From assembly GCA_963793645.1 (NCBI GenBank), contig CAWCAW010000006.1, positions 620,001-684,000 of the forward strand: a stretch of 64,000 nucleotides of DNA, in the 5' to 3' direction. This document shows positions 55,401 through 62,654 of this stretch, piece by piece. Position 1 is the stretch's first letter; every line of letters starts with the position of its first letter. Below the pieces are notes generated by a model that did not search any database, was not told the DNA's origin, and was given only the letters and a program-made list of their open reading frames with translations. This DNA comes from CAWCAW01 sp963793645 (GTDB lineage Bacteria > Actinomycetota > Acidimicrobiia > Acidimicrobiales > UBA8190). Both the position numbers and the translations under genes were made by a program.

Positions 55401-58400
55401 CCGCACCGTTGTCCACGTCGGCCTGGGTCACCGTGTAGGTACCGGTGAAGGTGGCTGATTGGCCCGAGACCAATGTGGCGCTACTGCCCGAGCACGTTCC
55501 GCTCGGAGAGGTCTCGCTCACACACGTCGGCCCACTGGTGAGAACTCCGGCCGGGGCCGTCGGGGTGTCGGTGACACTGACGCCCGTGACGGTCTCAGAA
55601 CCGGTGTTGGTCACCACGAAGGTGTAGGGGATGGTGTTGCCGACGGCCCCGTAGCCCGGGGACGTCGTCGACTTGACGATGCCCAGGCTGGTGGTGGCGT
55701 CACTGGCCGAGACCGTGACAGGAGAGCTGTTCGAGGTGACGCTGCCGCTATCAGACGATGTACCGCTGGCAGTGGCAGAGTCAGACACCGAACCGTTGTC
55801 GATGTCAGCCTGGGTCACCGTGTACGTGGCGGTGAAGGTGGCCGATTGGCCCGGAGCCACGCTGGTGCCGCTGCCCGAGCATGTCCCGCTCGGAGACGAC
55901 AGGCTCACACACGTCGGCCCGCTCGCAAGCGTTCCGGCCGGAGCCGACTGGATGTCGTTGATGGTGACGCCCGAAACCGTCTCCGAGCCCGTGTTGGTCA
56001 CGAGGTAGGTGTAGGTGATGGTGTCACCGACTGCGCCGTAGCCACCATCGCCGTACGCCGTGTTGGCCGTCTTGAGGAGGGTCAGGACCGTGTTGGCGTC
56101 CGAGGCGTTGACCTTGGCGACAGAGAAGCTGGTCATCGGGGACGATACGGCCCCGCTGACCGAAGCCGTGCCGCTGGCGCTCGCCGAGTCAGAAATCGAG
56201 CCGTTGTCCACATCGGCCTGGGTCACCGTGTAGGTGGCCGTGAAGGTTCCCGATTGCCCCGGGGCCAAGGTGGTGCTGCTGCCCGAGCACGTGCCGCTTG
56301 GCGAGGCAAGGCTCTGACAGGTCGGCCCGCTCGTGAGGGTCCCGGCCGGTGCGCTTTGGGTGTCATTGACGCCGGCGCCCGAAACGGTCTGCGTGCCTGT
56401 GTTGGTCACTACGAAGGTGTAGGTGACGGTGTCGCCCGCCTTGCCGTAGCCGTTGTCCCCGTAGCTCGTCGTCGCCGACTTCGTGAGGCTGAGGCTCGTG
56501 GTGGCGTCACTGGCTTCAACGTCGACAGCAGAGCTGTTCGAGGTAACGGCACCACCGAGCGAGGACGTGCCGCTGGCAGTGGCCGAGTCGGACACCGAGC
56601 CGTTGTCCACGTCGGTCTGCGTCACCGTGTACGTGGCCGTATAGGTGGCCGACTGGCCCGGGGCCAAGGTGGCGCTGTTGCCCGAACACGTCCCCGTGGG
56701 CCCGGAAAGGCCCTGGCACATCGGACTGCTCGTGAGGGCTCCAGCCGGCGCACTCTGGGTGTCATTGACAGCCACACCCGAAACCGTCTCGCTGCCGTTG
56801 TTGGTCACCACATAGGTGTACGTGATGACGTCACCGGGGGTGCCGTAGCCGCCGTCGTTGTAGGTCGTGTTGGCCGACTTGACGATGTGCAGGCTCTTTA
56901 CCGCGTCCGACGCGTTCACCGTGACCGTGTTGCCGCTGTAGGAGATGGTCTCGCTCGAGGAGTTGGTTCCACTCACGCTGGCCGTGTCGGTCACCGAGCC
57001 GTGGTCCACGTCGGTCTGGGTCACCGTGTAGGTGCCGGTGAAGGTGGCCGTTTGGCCCGCCAGCAAGGTGATGCTGTTACCGGAGCAGGTCCCGCTCGGA
57101 GAGGCCAGGCTCGAACACGTCGGACCACTCGTAAGGGCCCCGGCCGGGGCCGTCGGGGTGTCGGTGACACTGACGTTTGTGAGTGTGTCACCACCGGTGT
57201 TCGTCACGGCGAACTGGTAGTTGATGACGTCACCGGCTTGGGAGTAGCCCGAGTCGGCATAGTTCGTGGTCGAGGACTTCACAACCATGTCGCCTGAGAC
57301 ACTGATCTGTGCCACGGCCTCGTCGCTGCCCAGGGCCGCGTCCGGGCTCGTCTCGCAGCTCGATGGTGGGCTGACATCGTCGCCGGTCAACCACCTCCAA
57401 CTCGATGAGCCGGCGACCGCCAAGGTCCCCGACGACACTGTCATGCCGGTGAACGACGTCCCTGTCGTCCCGGTGTAGTTCAGGACTGCCGTCCCCGTCG
57501 CACCACCGGCCGTCCCGGCCGGACCAATCGCCACGGCGACTTGCCCTGAGGAGGCGAAGCTCGTCGTCGAGGTGACGTTGAGCGTGCCGTTGCTGATCAG
57601 GTTTCCGTTCGACGCCGCGATCACGTTCGTCTGCGCGGGGCAGTTGACCGGCTCCGCCGACAACGGGCTGTTGGGGCCGTTGCCGGGCAATGGCGTGGTG
57701 TCCATGGCGTCGACATAGACGTTGTAGGTGCCGGGGGTCAGGCTCGCAGGCACATTGAAGGTGCCCCCGATGCCCGCGTTCGCACACGGGTTGGTGTTGT
57801 TCGTGTTGCCGCCGGCGCCAGCTGGGGTCGTGAGGTCATGCGGGCACGCGGTGGCGAAGTTGGGGTTGTCACCCCCGACCTGCATCGTGCATGGGTTCGC
57901 GGTGTTGGTGGCCGCCGTGGCGTTGCTCGACTGTAGGGCACCGGTGCAGTAGTAGGTGTTGCCGTAGATGTTGACCGAACTCGTCACCGGGCCGGCGGCA
58001 TGCGCCGTCGTGCTGTTGGTGCCGACATAGACCTGAGGTGCATAGGTCGGGTAGTAGTCCCCGGCCTGGCTGTTATCGAAACTCGACACGCCGCCGCTGT
58101 TGCACACGTCGACCGTGGTCGGCTCGGTTCCCCCATCTCCATATTCGGGATAGGTGTTCGCCGTGGAGTTGCCCGATCCGGTGTAGGTATTGCAGGCGCT
58201 GTTCGGCTCGTTCTCCCCGGAACCGCCCCACCAGTTCGTGCCTCCAGTGATTGTCACCGTGTCGCCCGGTTGCACTTCCGAAGTAGAGAGGTTCACCGTC
58301 GAGGCCTGGGGCACCGGCTGGCCGGAGAAGAACTGGTCGTCTTGGGTGTAGTTGAAGACGGTATCGGGGGGCCCGCCGGTGGCGGAGTTTTGGCCGCTGC

Positions 58401-61400
58401 CGAAGCTCGCGTTCGTGCCGATGCCCGCTTGGGTGTCGCAGTCGACGTAGCCCTCGTTCACGTCCTGCTGCGTCGGTGGGCACGCGGCGTAGGAGTCGGT
58501 ATCGGTCCCGACCGAGTTCGTGCCGGACTCGATGCCCGAGCCATAGGTGCAGATCCCGCCGTTCACCCATGGGCTCGGGAAGGTGAAATCGTACGTCGGA
58601 GTGGCCGAACCGAAAGAGCCGAACGTGCTGGTGCTGGTCGTGCTCACGGTACCCCCGCAGGCACTGTTATCTTCCGACAGGGGGGATCCGACGCCGGGTG
58701 CGTTGGGATTCGTGTAGCCGCCCAGGCCGGCGTTGGTCACGACGAACGGGGAGGCTCCAATCGATAGGCCGCTTCCACCCGGGAGATAGTAGGCATCAGC
58801 ACTGGTTGTGCCGGTCTTGTAGCACAAGGCGTAGTACCTCGTTTTGGTCGGCACGACGCCACCGGTGATCGACGCACCGAAGGTGGACTGCGAACCGGTT
58901 TGCACGACGTTCAGGTTGGCGTCGTACGTCGAGTTGACCTCTCCGTTGCCGGTGTCGGTGTTGGTCCAGGTGCACGGCGAGTACGTGGACATGTCGTAGG
59001 TTTGCGTGGCCGAGCCCCAGGGGTTGGTGGCGACCGGATTCAGGGTTGTCTCTGTTAACTCCTCGGATGCGCTCATGACCCCACACAGCTGGGCGCTGCC
59101 GTTAGCCAAGTCGATGTTCTGGATCGTGAAGTCGGTGGTATTGGCGGGAGTGGCCCCCGGGGTGATGCTGGTGAGGGGTAGGCCCCCGTTGGCCACGGTG
59201 GCGCCATTGACCACATAGTCGAAGCAGAACGGCACGCCGGCAACGGCGTTGTAGTACGACTGGCACGACGAGCACAGCCCGGTCGGTGCCGTCCCCACGA
59301 TCTTGAGGTTCAAGGTGCCCGAGGCGGCGGTGGTACCGCCGTTCGCGCCCGGGACGCTGCTGAAGGTGAGCGCGTAGGGCGGGTATGAGGGCGAAGGGTC
59401 ATTGTCGGCCGCAGTAGGTGTCCCGGCGATTTTGCACTCGGTCTCGTACTCGGTCTGCACCCCTGTACCGGCGGCGGTGGTGGTGGTAGTAGTGGCGGTG
59501 CCGCTACCGACGCTGCACGTCGTCACCCCGCCCGCCTGACCGCCGAACGTGATGTCTCCGCTCGAGGGCAGGGATCCCGTCGCAATGTGGATATTCGGGT
59601 AGTTCCCGATCGAGGCGCTCGAGAAACCTTGGCTATAGCAGATCACCGTGTAGCTCCCAGCCGCCCCATCGGTGAAGGTGGTGGTGGTTCCTGCGGCGGC
59701 GGGCGTCGAACAGGTGGACGTCGGGGAGCTGACATTCACGTTCAACGTTCCCGAGGTGATCGTATTCGACCCGTCTACCAGGGTGGGGGTAAAGGTGGAG
59801 GGGTAAACGCCGCCATCGTCGGCCAGCGGCGTGGCCGCGAGGGAGCACTCGAGGATGTACTCCTCGGTCGTCCCCGTGCCCGACGTGGTGGTCGTGCCGC
59901 CAGTGCCGACGGCGCAACTCTGCTGGGCGCTACCGCCGAAGGTCGGAGTGGCGTCGCCCGGAATGGAACTCGGGTAGGGGGAGACGGCGATCGACTGCGG
60001 ATAGGCCGATTCCCCGGTGATACCGGTGGCGGATTCGCATTCCACCGTGTAGCTCTGGGTGCCGGCACCCTCGTACCACGTGGTGGTGCTACCGGCCGAG
60101 GCCGGGTCGATGCAAGAGGTTGTCACCGGGGCGATGTTGACGTTCAGGTTGCCCGAAGTGACGGTGTTTCCTCCCGCTGATCCTGGTTGGGCCGTGAAGG
60201 TGGCCTGGTCCGGGGAAGACGTGGTGGAGGAGCCGCTCGGCGTGTCGGTGAGGGTGCAGTTGAGGACGTACTCCTCGGTGAGCCCTGCGCCCGTCGTGGT
60301 GGTGGTGCCACCGTTACTCGTGGTGCACGCGGTGGGCGGGGCCGTCCCTCCGAACTTCGCCGTTCCGTCGAGGAAGGTGCCCCCCGGTGTCACGTCGTTG
60401 GCCGTGATCGATGCCGGATAGTTGTTGGCACTGGCCGATCCGAATCCTGTCCCGTAGCACTCCACGGTGTAGCTGTTGGCAATGCCTTCGCGGAAGGTCG
60501 TGGTAGCGCCGGCATTGGCAGGATCGAGGCAGACGTCGGCTGGACCGGTGACGTTGATAGTCAATGTGCCCGACTGTGTGGCCGGCAGCGAGGAGGGCGT
60601 GAAGTTGGCCGTGTATGTGCCGTTGTCGGCCGTCACGGCGTTCTCTGTGATGGCGCACTCGGTGATGTATTCCTCGGTCGTTCCCGACCCCGAGGTTGTG
60701 GTCGAGGTACCGGTTCCGAGAGTGCAGGTGGTGGCGCCATTGACGCCGGCGAAGTTGGCATCGCTGGTGGTGCCAGGGAGACCACCGGCGGTGATGGAGA
60801 TCGAGTTCGGATAGGCCGTCACCCCGGTGACGCCGCTCTCGGCGTAGCACTCGACGAGGTAGGAGTTGGCCGTCCCTCCGGCCGAGGAGCCGAACGTGGT
60901 GGTGGCACCGGCCGCCACGGGGTCGAGGCAGGCTTCCGCCTTGGCCGTGGCCGCAGTAATGGTGAGGTTGCCCGAGGGCGCGGCCGTACCACCGTTACCG
61001 CCGGGGCCGGTGGCCGTGAAGTTGATCGGGTAGGTAGGCCCGCCACTGGCGTCAGCCGCGGTGGTGTCGCCGCTCAACGCACACTCGGTGATGTACTCCT
61101 CGGTCGTTCCCGAACCGGAGGTGGTGGTCGTCGTCCCGGATCCGAGCGTGCATGTCTGCTGGGCGGCTCCGGCGAGCTTCTGATTCGCATCAGCCGGTAG
61201 CCCGCCCGAGTTGATGGTGATCGACTGTGGATAAGCGGTGACGCCGGAAATACCGCTGGCGGCCTCACACTCGACGGTGTAAGTGGCCTGAGCTCCTTCG
61301 GCGAAGGTGGCCGCGCTGCCGCCCGAAGCCGGGTCGATGCAAGTCACCGTGTCGGCCGCCACGTTGATGGACAGAGTTCCCGAGTTGGCCCCACTGGTGC

Positions 61401-62346
61401 CGTTACCGCTGCTGACACCGACGACGTTCGTCGCCTGGAAGGTGAAGGCGTGGGGGTTGCCGGCGGTGTCTGCCGGGACGGGCGCGTCGGCAAGGGCGCA
61501 CACGAGGATGTACTCCTCGGTCGTGCCTGAGCCCGACGTCGTAGTGGTGGCCCCCGAACCGACCCCACAGGTCGATTGGTTGGCACCTCCGAATGTGGCT
61601 TGGGAGGTGCCGAAGTTTAAGTTGCCTGTTTCCGTCGTTATCTGGGTGGGATAGGCGGGTACCCCCGTGACCCCCGAAGTGTTCTCACACTGGACCGCGT
61701 AGGTGGAGTTCGTCCCCTCGAAGAACGTGGTGGTGGACCCTGCCGTTGCGGGGGTGATGCAGGTCGGCGTGGAGGGGGTCGAGAACGTCATGTTGAGGTT
61801 CAACGTGCCCGCGGTGAGACCCGTACACCCCGTACAGGCGCTGGGTGTGGCGGTGAACGTCAGGGGGACAGCCGTCGCGGTCCCAGACGGCGGGGTATAG
61901 GCCACCTTGCATTCGATGATGTAGAACTCCGTCGTGCCCGAGCCCGACGTGGTGGTGGCCGACTGGTTGCCGTTGCCCGTCGAGCAGACGGTCGACTGGG
62001 CTCCGCTGGCGAAGGTGGCGCCCGCGGGGAGGGTGCCTGCGGAGATGGTGACCGACGGGAAGGCGGGCCCGGTGCCACCGGTCCCGACCTGCTCGTAGCA
62101 CGAGGCGGTATAGCTGTCGGCGACGCCGTCGACGAACGTGGTGGTGGTGGTGGTCGTGGACGTCGTGCCCCCGGCCGTGGTGGTACAGGCCGTGGTGGTA
62201 GCGGCAGAGGCCGGCAGGACGTTCACCAGCGCCACGCCGAGCACGCTCAGGATGCCGGCCATCAGTGACAGCGCCAACGCAATTCGTAGGCTGCCGCCGC
62301 GACGACGCAGATCTCCGGACCCGAGTATCGACGAAAAAACCTTCAT
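52435..62346 (-). CDS. giant secreted repeat protein, about 3303 aa
   Basis: One uninterrupted 9.9-kb frame. Order by residue: signal peptide (1-47, LALSLMAGILSVLGVALV, cut after ASA); seven repeats of about 140 residues with four conserved Cys each (48-1017; consensus TTTSGSGTTEEYILEC); a Cys-containing unique middle (1018-1683); ten repeats of about 129 residues of DUF11/DUF7507 type (1684-2977; KSATTxYxDxGYxxxGDTITYT, VTQADVDNGSVSD); two four-Cys Ig-like modules (2978-3213); and a final putative-Ig domain. No LPXTG, no terminal helix. It is probably an exported surface or matrix protein. The ATG at 62346 is used because GGAGGGG precedes it; a GTG four codons earlier overlaps that site. The C-terminal cassette matches that of the protein at 26788-29886. 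Confidence 0.85.
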   Translation of the reverse strand: MKVFSSILGSGDLRRRGGSLRIALALSLMAGILSVLGVALVNVLPASAATTTACTTTAGGTTSTTTTTTTFVDGVADSYTASCYEQVGTGGTGPAFPSVTISAGTLPAGATFASGAQSTVCSTGNGNQSATTTSGSGTTEFYIIECKVAYTPPSGTATAVPLTFTATPSACTGCTGLTAGTLNLNMTFSTPSTPTCITPATAGSTTTFFEGTNSTYAVQCENTSGVTGVPAYPTQITTETGNLNFGTSQATFGGANQSTCGVGSGATTTTSGSGTTEEYILVCALADAPVPADTAGNPHAFTFQATNVVGVSSGNGTSGANSGTLSINVAADTVTCIDPASGGSAATFAEGAQATYTVECEAASGISGVTAYPQSITINSGGLPADANQKLAGAAQQTCTLGSGTTTTTSGSGTTEEYITECALSGDTTAADASGGPTYPINFTATGPGGNGGTAAPSGNLTITAATAKAEACLDPVAAGATTTFGSSAGGTANSYLVECYAESGVTGVTAYPNSISITAGGLPGTTSDANFAGVNGATTCTLGTGTSTTTSGSGTTEEYITECAITENAVTADNGTYTANFTPSSLPATQSGTLTINVTGPADVCLDPANAGATTTFREGIANSYTVECYGTGFGSASANNYPASITANDVTPGGTFLDGTAKFGGTAPPTACTTSNGGTTTTTGAGLTEEYVLNCTLTDTPSGSSTTSSPDQATFTAQPGSAGGNTVTSGNLNVNIAPVTTSCIDPASAGSTTTWYEGAGTQSYTVECESATGITGESAYPQSIAVSPYPSSIPGDATPTFGGSAQQSCAVGTGGTTTTSGTGTTEEYILECSLAATPLADDGGVYPSTFTPTLVDGSNTITSGTLNVNVSSPTSTCSTPAAAGTTTTFTDGAAGSYTVICYSQGFSSASIGNYPNIHIATGSLPSSGDITFGGQAGGVTTCSVGSGTATTTTTTAAGTGVQTEYETECKIAGTPTAADNDPSPSYPPYALTFSSVPGANGGTTAASGTLNLKIVGTAPTGLCSSCQSYYNAVAGVPFCFDYVVNGATVANGGLPLTSITPGATPANTTDFTIQNIDLANGSAQLCGVMSASEELTETTLNPVATNPWGSATQTYDMSTYSPCTWTNTDTGNGEVNSTYDANLNVVQTGSQSTFGASITGGVVPTKTRYYALCYKTGTTSADAYYLPGGSGLSIGASPFVVTNAGLGGYTNPNAPGVGSPLSEDNSACGGTVSTTSTSTFGSFGSATPTYDFTFPSPWVNGGICTYGSGIESGTNSVGTDTDSYAACPPTQQDVNEGYVDCDTQAGIGTNASFGSGQNSATGGPPDTVFNYTQDDQFFSGQPVPQASTVNLSTSEVQPGDTVTITGGTNWWGGSGENEPNSACNTYTGSGNSTANTYPEYGDGGTEPTTVDVCNSGGVSSFDNSQAGDYYPTYAPQVYVGTNSTTAHAAGPVTSSVNIYGNTYYCTGALQSSNATAATNTANPCTMQVGGDNPNFATACPHDLTTPAGAGGNTNNTNPCANAGIGGTFNVPASLTPGTYNVYVDAMDTTPLPGNGPNSPLSAEPVNCPAQTNVIAASNGNLISNGTLNVTSTTSFASSGQVAVAIGPAGTAGGATGTAVLNYTGTTGTSFTGMTVSSGTLAVAGSSSWRWLTGDDVSPPSSCETSPDAALGSDEAVAQISVSGDMVVKSSTTNYADSGYSQAGDVINYQFAVTNTGGDTLTNVSVTDTPTAPAGALTSGPTCSSLASPSGTCSGNSITLLAGQTATFTGTYTVTQTDVDHGSVTDTASVSGTNSSSETISYSGNTVTVNASDAVKSLHIVKSANTTYNDGGYGTPGDVITYTYVVTNNGSETVSGVAVNDTQSAPAGALTSSPMCQGLSGPTGTCSGNSATLAPGQSATYTATYTVTQTDVDNGSVSDSATASGTSSLGGAVTSNSSAVDVEASDATTSLSLTKSATTSYGDNGYGKAGDTVTYTFVVTNTGTQTVSGAGVNDTQSAPAGTLTSGPTCQSLASPSGTCSGSSTTLAPGQSGTFTATYTVTQADVDNGSISDSASASGTASVSGAVSSPMTSFSVAKVNASDANTVLTLLKTANTAYGDGGYGAVGDTITYTYLVTNTGSETVSGVTINDIQSAPAGTLASGPTCVSLSSPSGTCSGSGTSVAPGQSATFTATYTVTQADIDNGSVSDSATASGTSSDSGSVTSNSSPVTVSASDATTSLGIVKSTTSPGYGAVGNTIPYTFVVTNTGSETVTGVSVTDTPTAPAGVLTSGPTCVSETSPSGTCSGSSATLVSGQSATFTGTYTVTQADVDNGAVTDSATASGTSSLSGSVTSPSSSPPTVVFATFAGSSLSLTKSAATTYTDNGYGTVGDVVTYTFVATNTGTRTINGVGINDTQTAPAGSLTSGPTCETTASPSGTCSANSVSLDPGESATFTATYTVTQADIDNGSVSDTANASGTDTNSHIIHSPQESATVSATDATAGLNLVKSAVTSYSDNGYAKAGDTITYTFAVTNTGTETITGAGVTDTPSAPAGALTSGPTCVSLSSPNGTCSGSSATVAPGQTATFTGTYTVTQADVDNGSVSDSATASGSSSDSGVVTSTPTSMSIATVSASDANTTLGLVKSATTHYSDEGYAEAGDTITYTYVVTNSGTETVNGVAVADVLSAPAGSLTSGPTCVSRSNPSGTCSGHSASLAPGQSATFTGTYTVTQADVDNGSVTDTATASGTSSLNGNVESSTPLTSTVTVPASDATSSLSLNIDPPVYGAVGDTVPFTYTVTDTGSTTVNGISVADNLVDGESHTIGCVATTLTPTNSTTCSGSYTVSQTDVDNGSVTDTATATGTSSQGHVSSGAESYTVYAANATKGLSIVKSTSTANYGAAGDTISYSYVVTNTGTTTVTGVSVSDSLGAAVTANPNGCPQSSLGPNAHETCTGAYTVTESDVTNGMVTDMATASGTASFLGDILSSASNPVIVPSTYTSTTTAATSSTSALGGPDSDAATITGNSVYGSPTAGTVTFYECGPTPTPTACTSKAHQVGSPVSITAHGANTAVASSTEFTATSTGYWCFAGYYSGGGNYAASSDTGTNECYQITAATTSNQTDPSDATIQLGQANTDLATVTGNASGGSPTGTVTFYACGPDATSTPCTSKATQVGSPINVSAGAHNTATATSGPFTPSASGYWCLAGYYSGDTNYKASSDTSIDECFYVQGPVAIATTSLPGATKGTAYSFTLSARGGTPPYKWTHTRLPRGLALNKTTGVLAGTPKSSGTFTFTIRVTDSTGRRKSQHERASKVFTLVIAP
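52708..53415 (-). repeat. two four-cysteine Ig-like modules (cassette shared with 26788-29886)
   Basis: Two copies, each with VTFYxCGPxxTxTxCTSKAxQVG and GYWCxAGYYSGxxNYxASSD ending in xxECxxx. Near-identical modules occupy the same place before the terminal domain in the beta-helix protein. Confidence 0.85.
53416..57297 (-). repeat. ten tandem DUF11/DUF7507-like repeats
   Basis: Ten units of about 388 bases. Common core: VTYTFVVTNTGxETVSGVxV, then AGxLTSGPTCxSLxSPSGTC and FTATYTVTQADVDNGSVSDS ATASGTSS. Two cysteines 9-13 residues apart are kept in every unit. Units 9 and 10 (towards the C-terminus) are the most divergent and shorter. Confidence 0.9.
59297..62200 (-). repeat. seven tandem four-cysteine repeats, unrecognised family
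   Basis: Seven units of about 415 bases. Each has Cys in CIDPAxAGSTTTF, Cys in SYTVEC, Cys in QxTCxxGxG and Cys in SGSGTTEEYILEC, then a strand ending SGTLNxNV. All four Cys positions are kept in all seven units; the first unit has an extra CTGC pair. I do not recognise the domain. Confidence 0.85.
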
Positions 62347-62654
62347 CGTCCCCTCCACAGCTGTCGGGATGACGCCGTGTCACCCCCACCGCTTCCCCGA
62401 CCCGAATCAGAGTCGGGGCGCGGCCCCCTCCACGAAACTCCGCTCATCCTGCTCCATGCTCGAACATCAAAACATCGTCAATTTTTAGTGTATGGATTGT
62501 TAACGAATGCCCTTGCACACGGTCACAGAACCGATTTCCGCCGTCCGCGCTGCCTGCCCGATCACCGATCAGGACGGCACCGTCACTCTCCAGAGACGCG
62601 GCTCGGGGTTCAGGATCTCCGCTGAACCTGGGCTTCCGGTAGACGCGTCGGACT
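62347..62654. other. upstream region of the giant gene
   Basis: 308 bases between the giant gene start and the stop of the membrane protein gene. It is more AT-rich near 62465-62510. It holds TTGACGAT on the minus strand (62481-62474), a -35-like element also found upstream of the beta-helix gene, and a GTTAAC at 62499-62504. No coding frame is convincing. Confidence 0.4.

Noticed and set aside
55459..57297. A 612-codon open frame antisense to the giant gene
   Set aside because: It lies opposite the DUF11-type repeats, reads as Arg/Gly/Val-rich low-complexity sequence with repeating phrases, and is a by-product of the GC-rich periodic coding strand.
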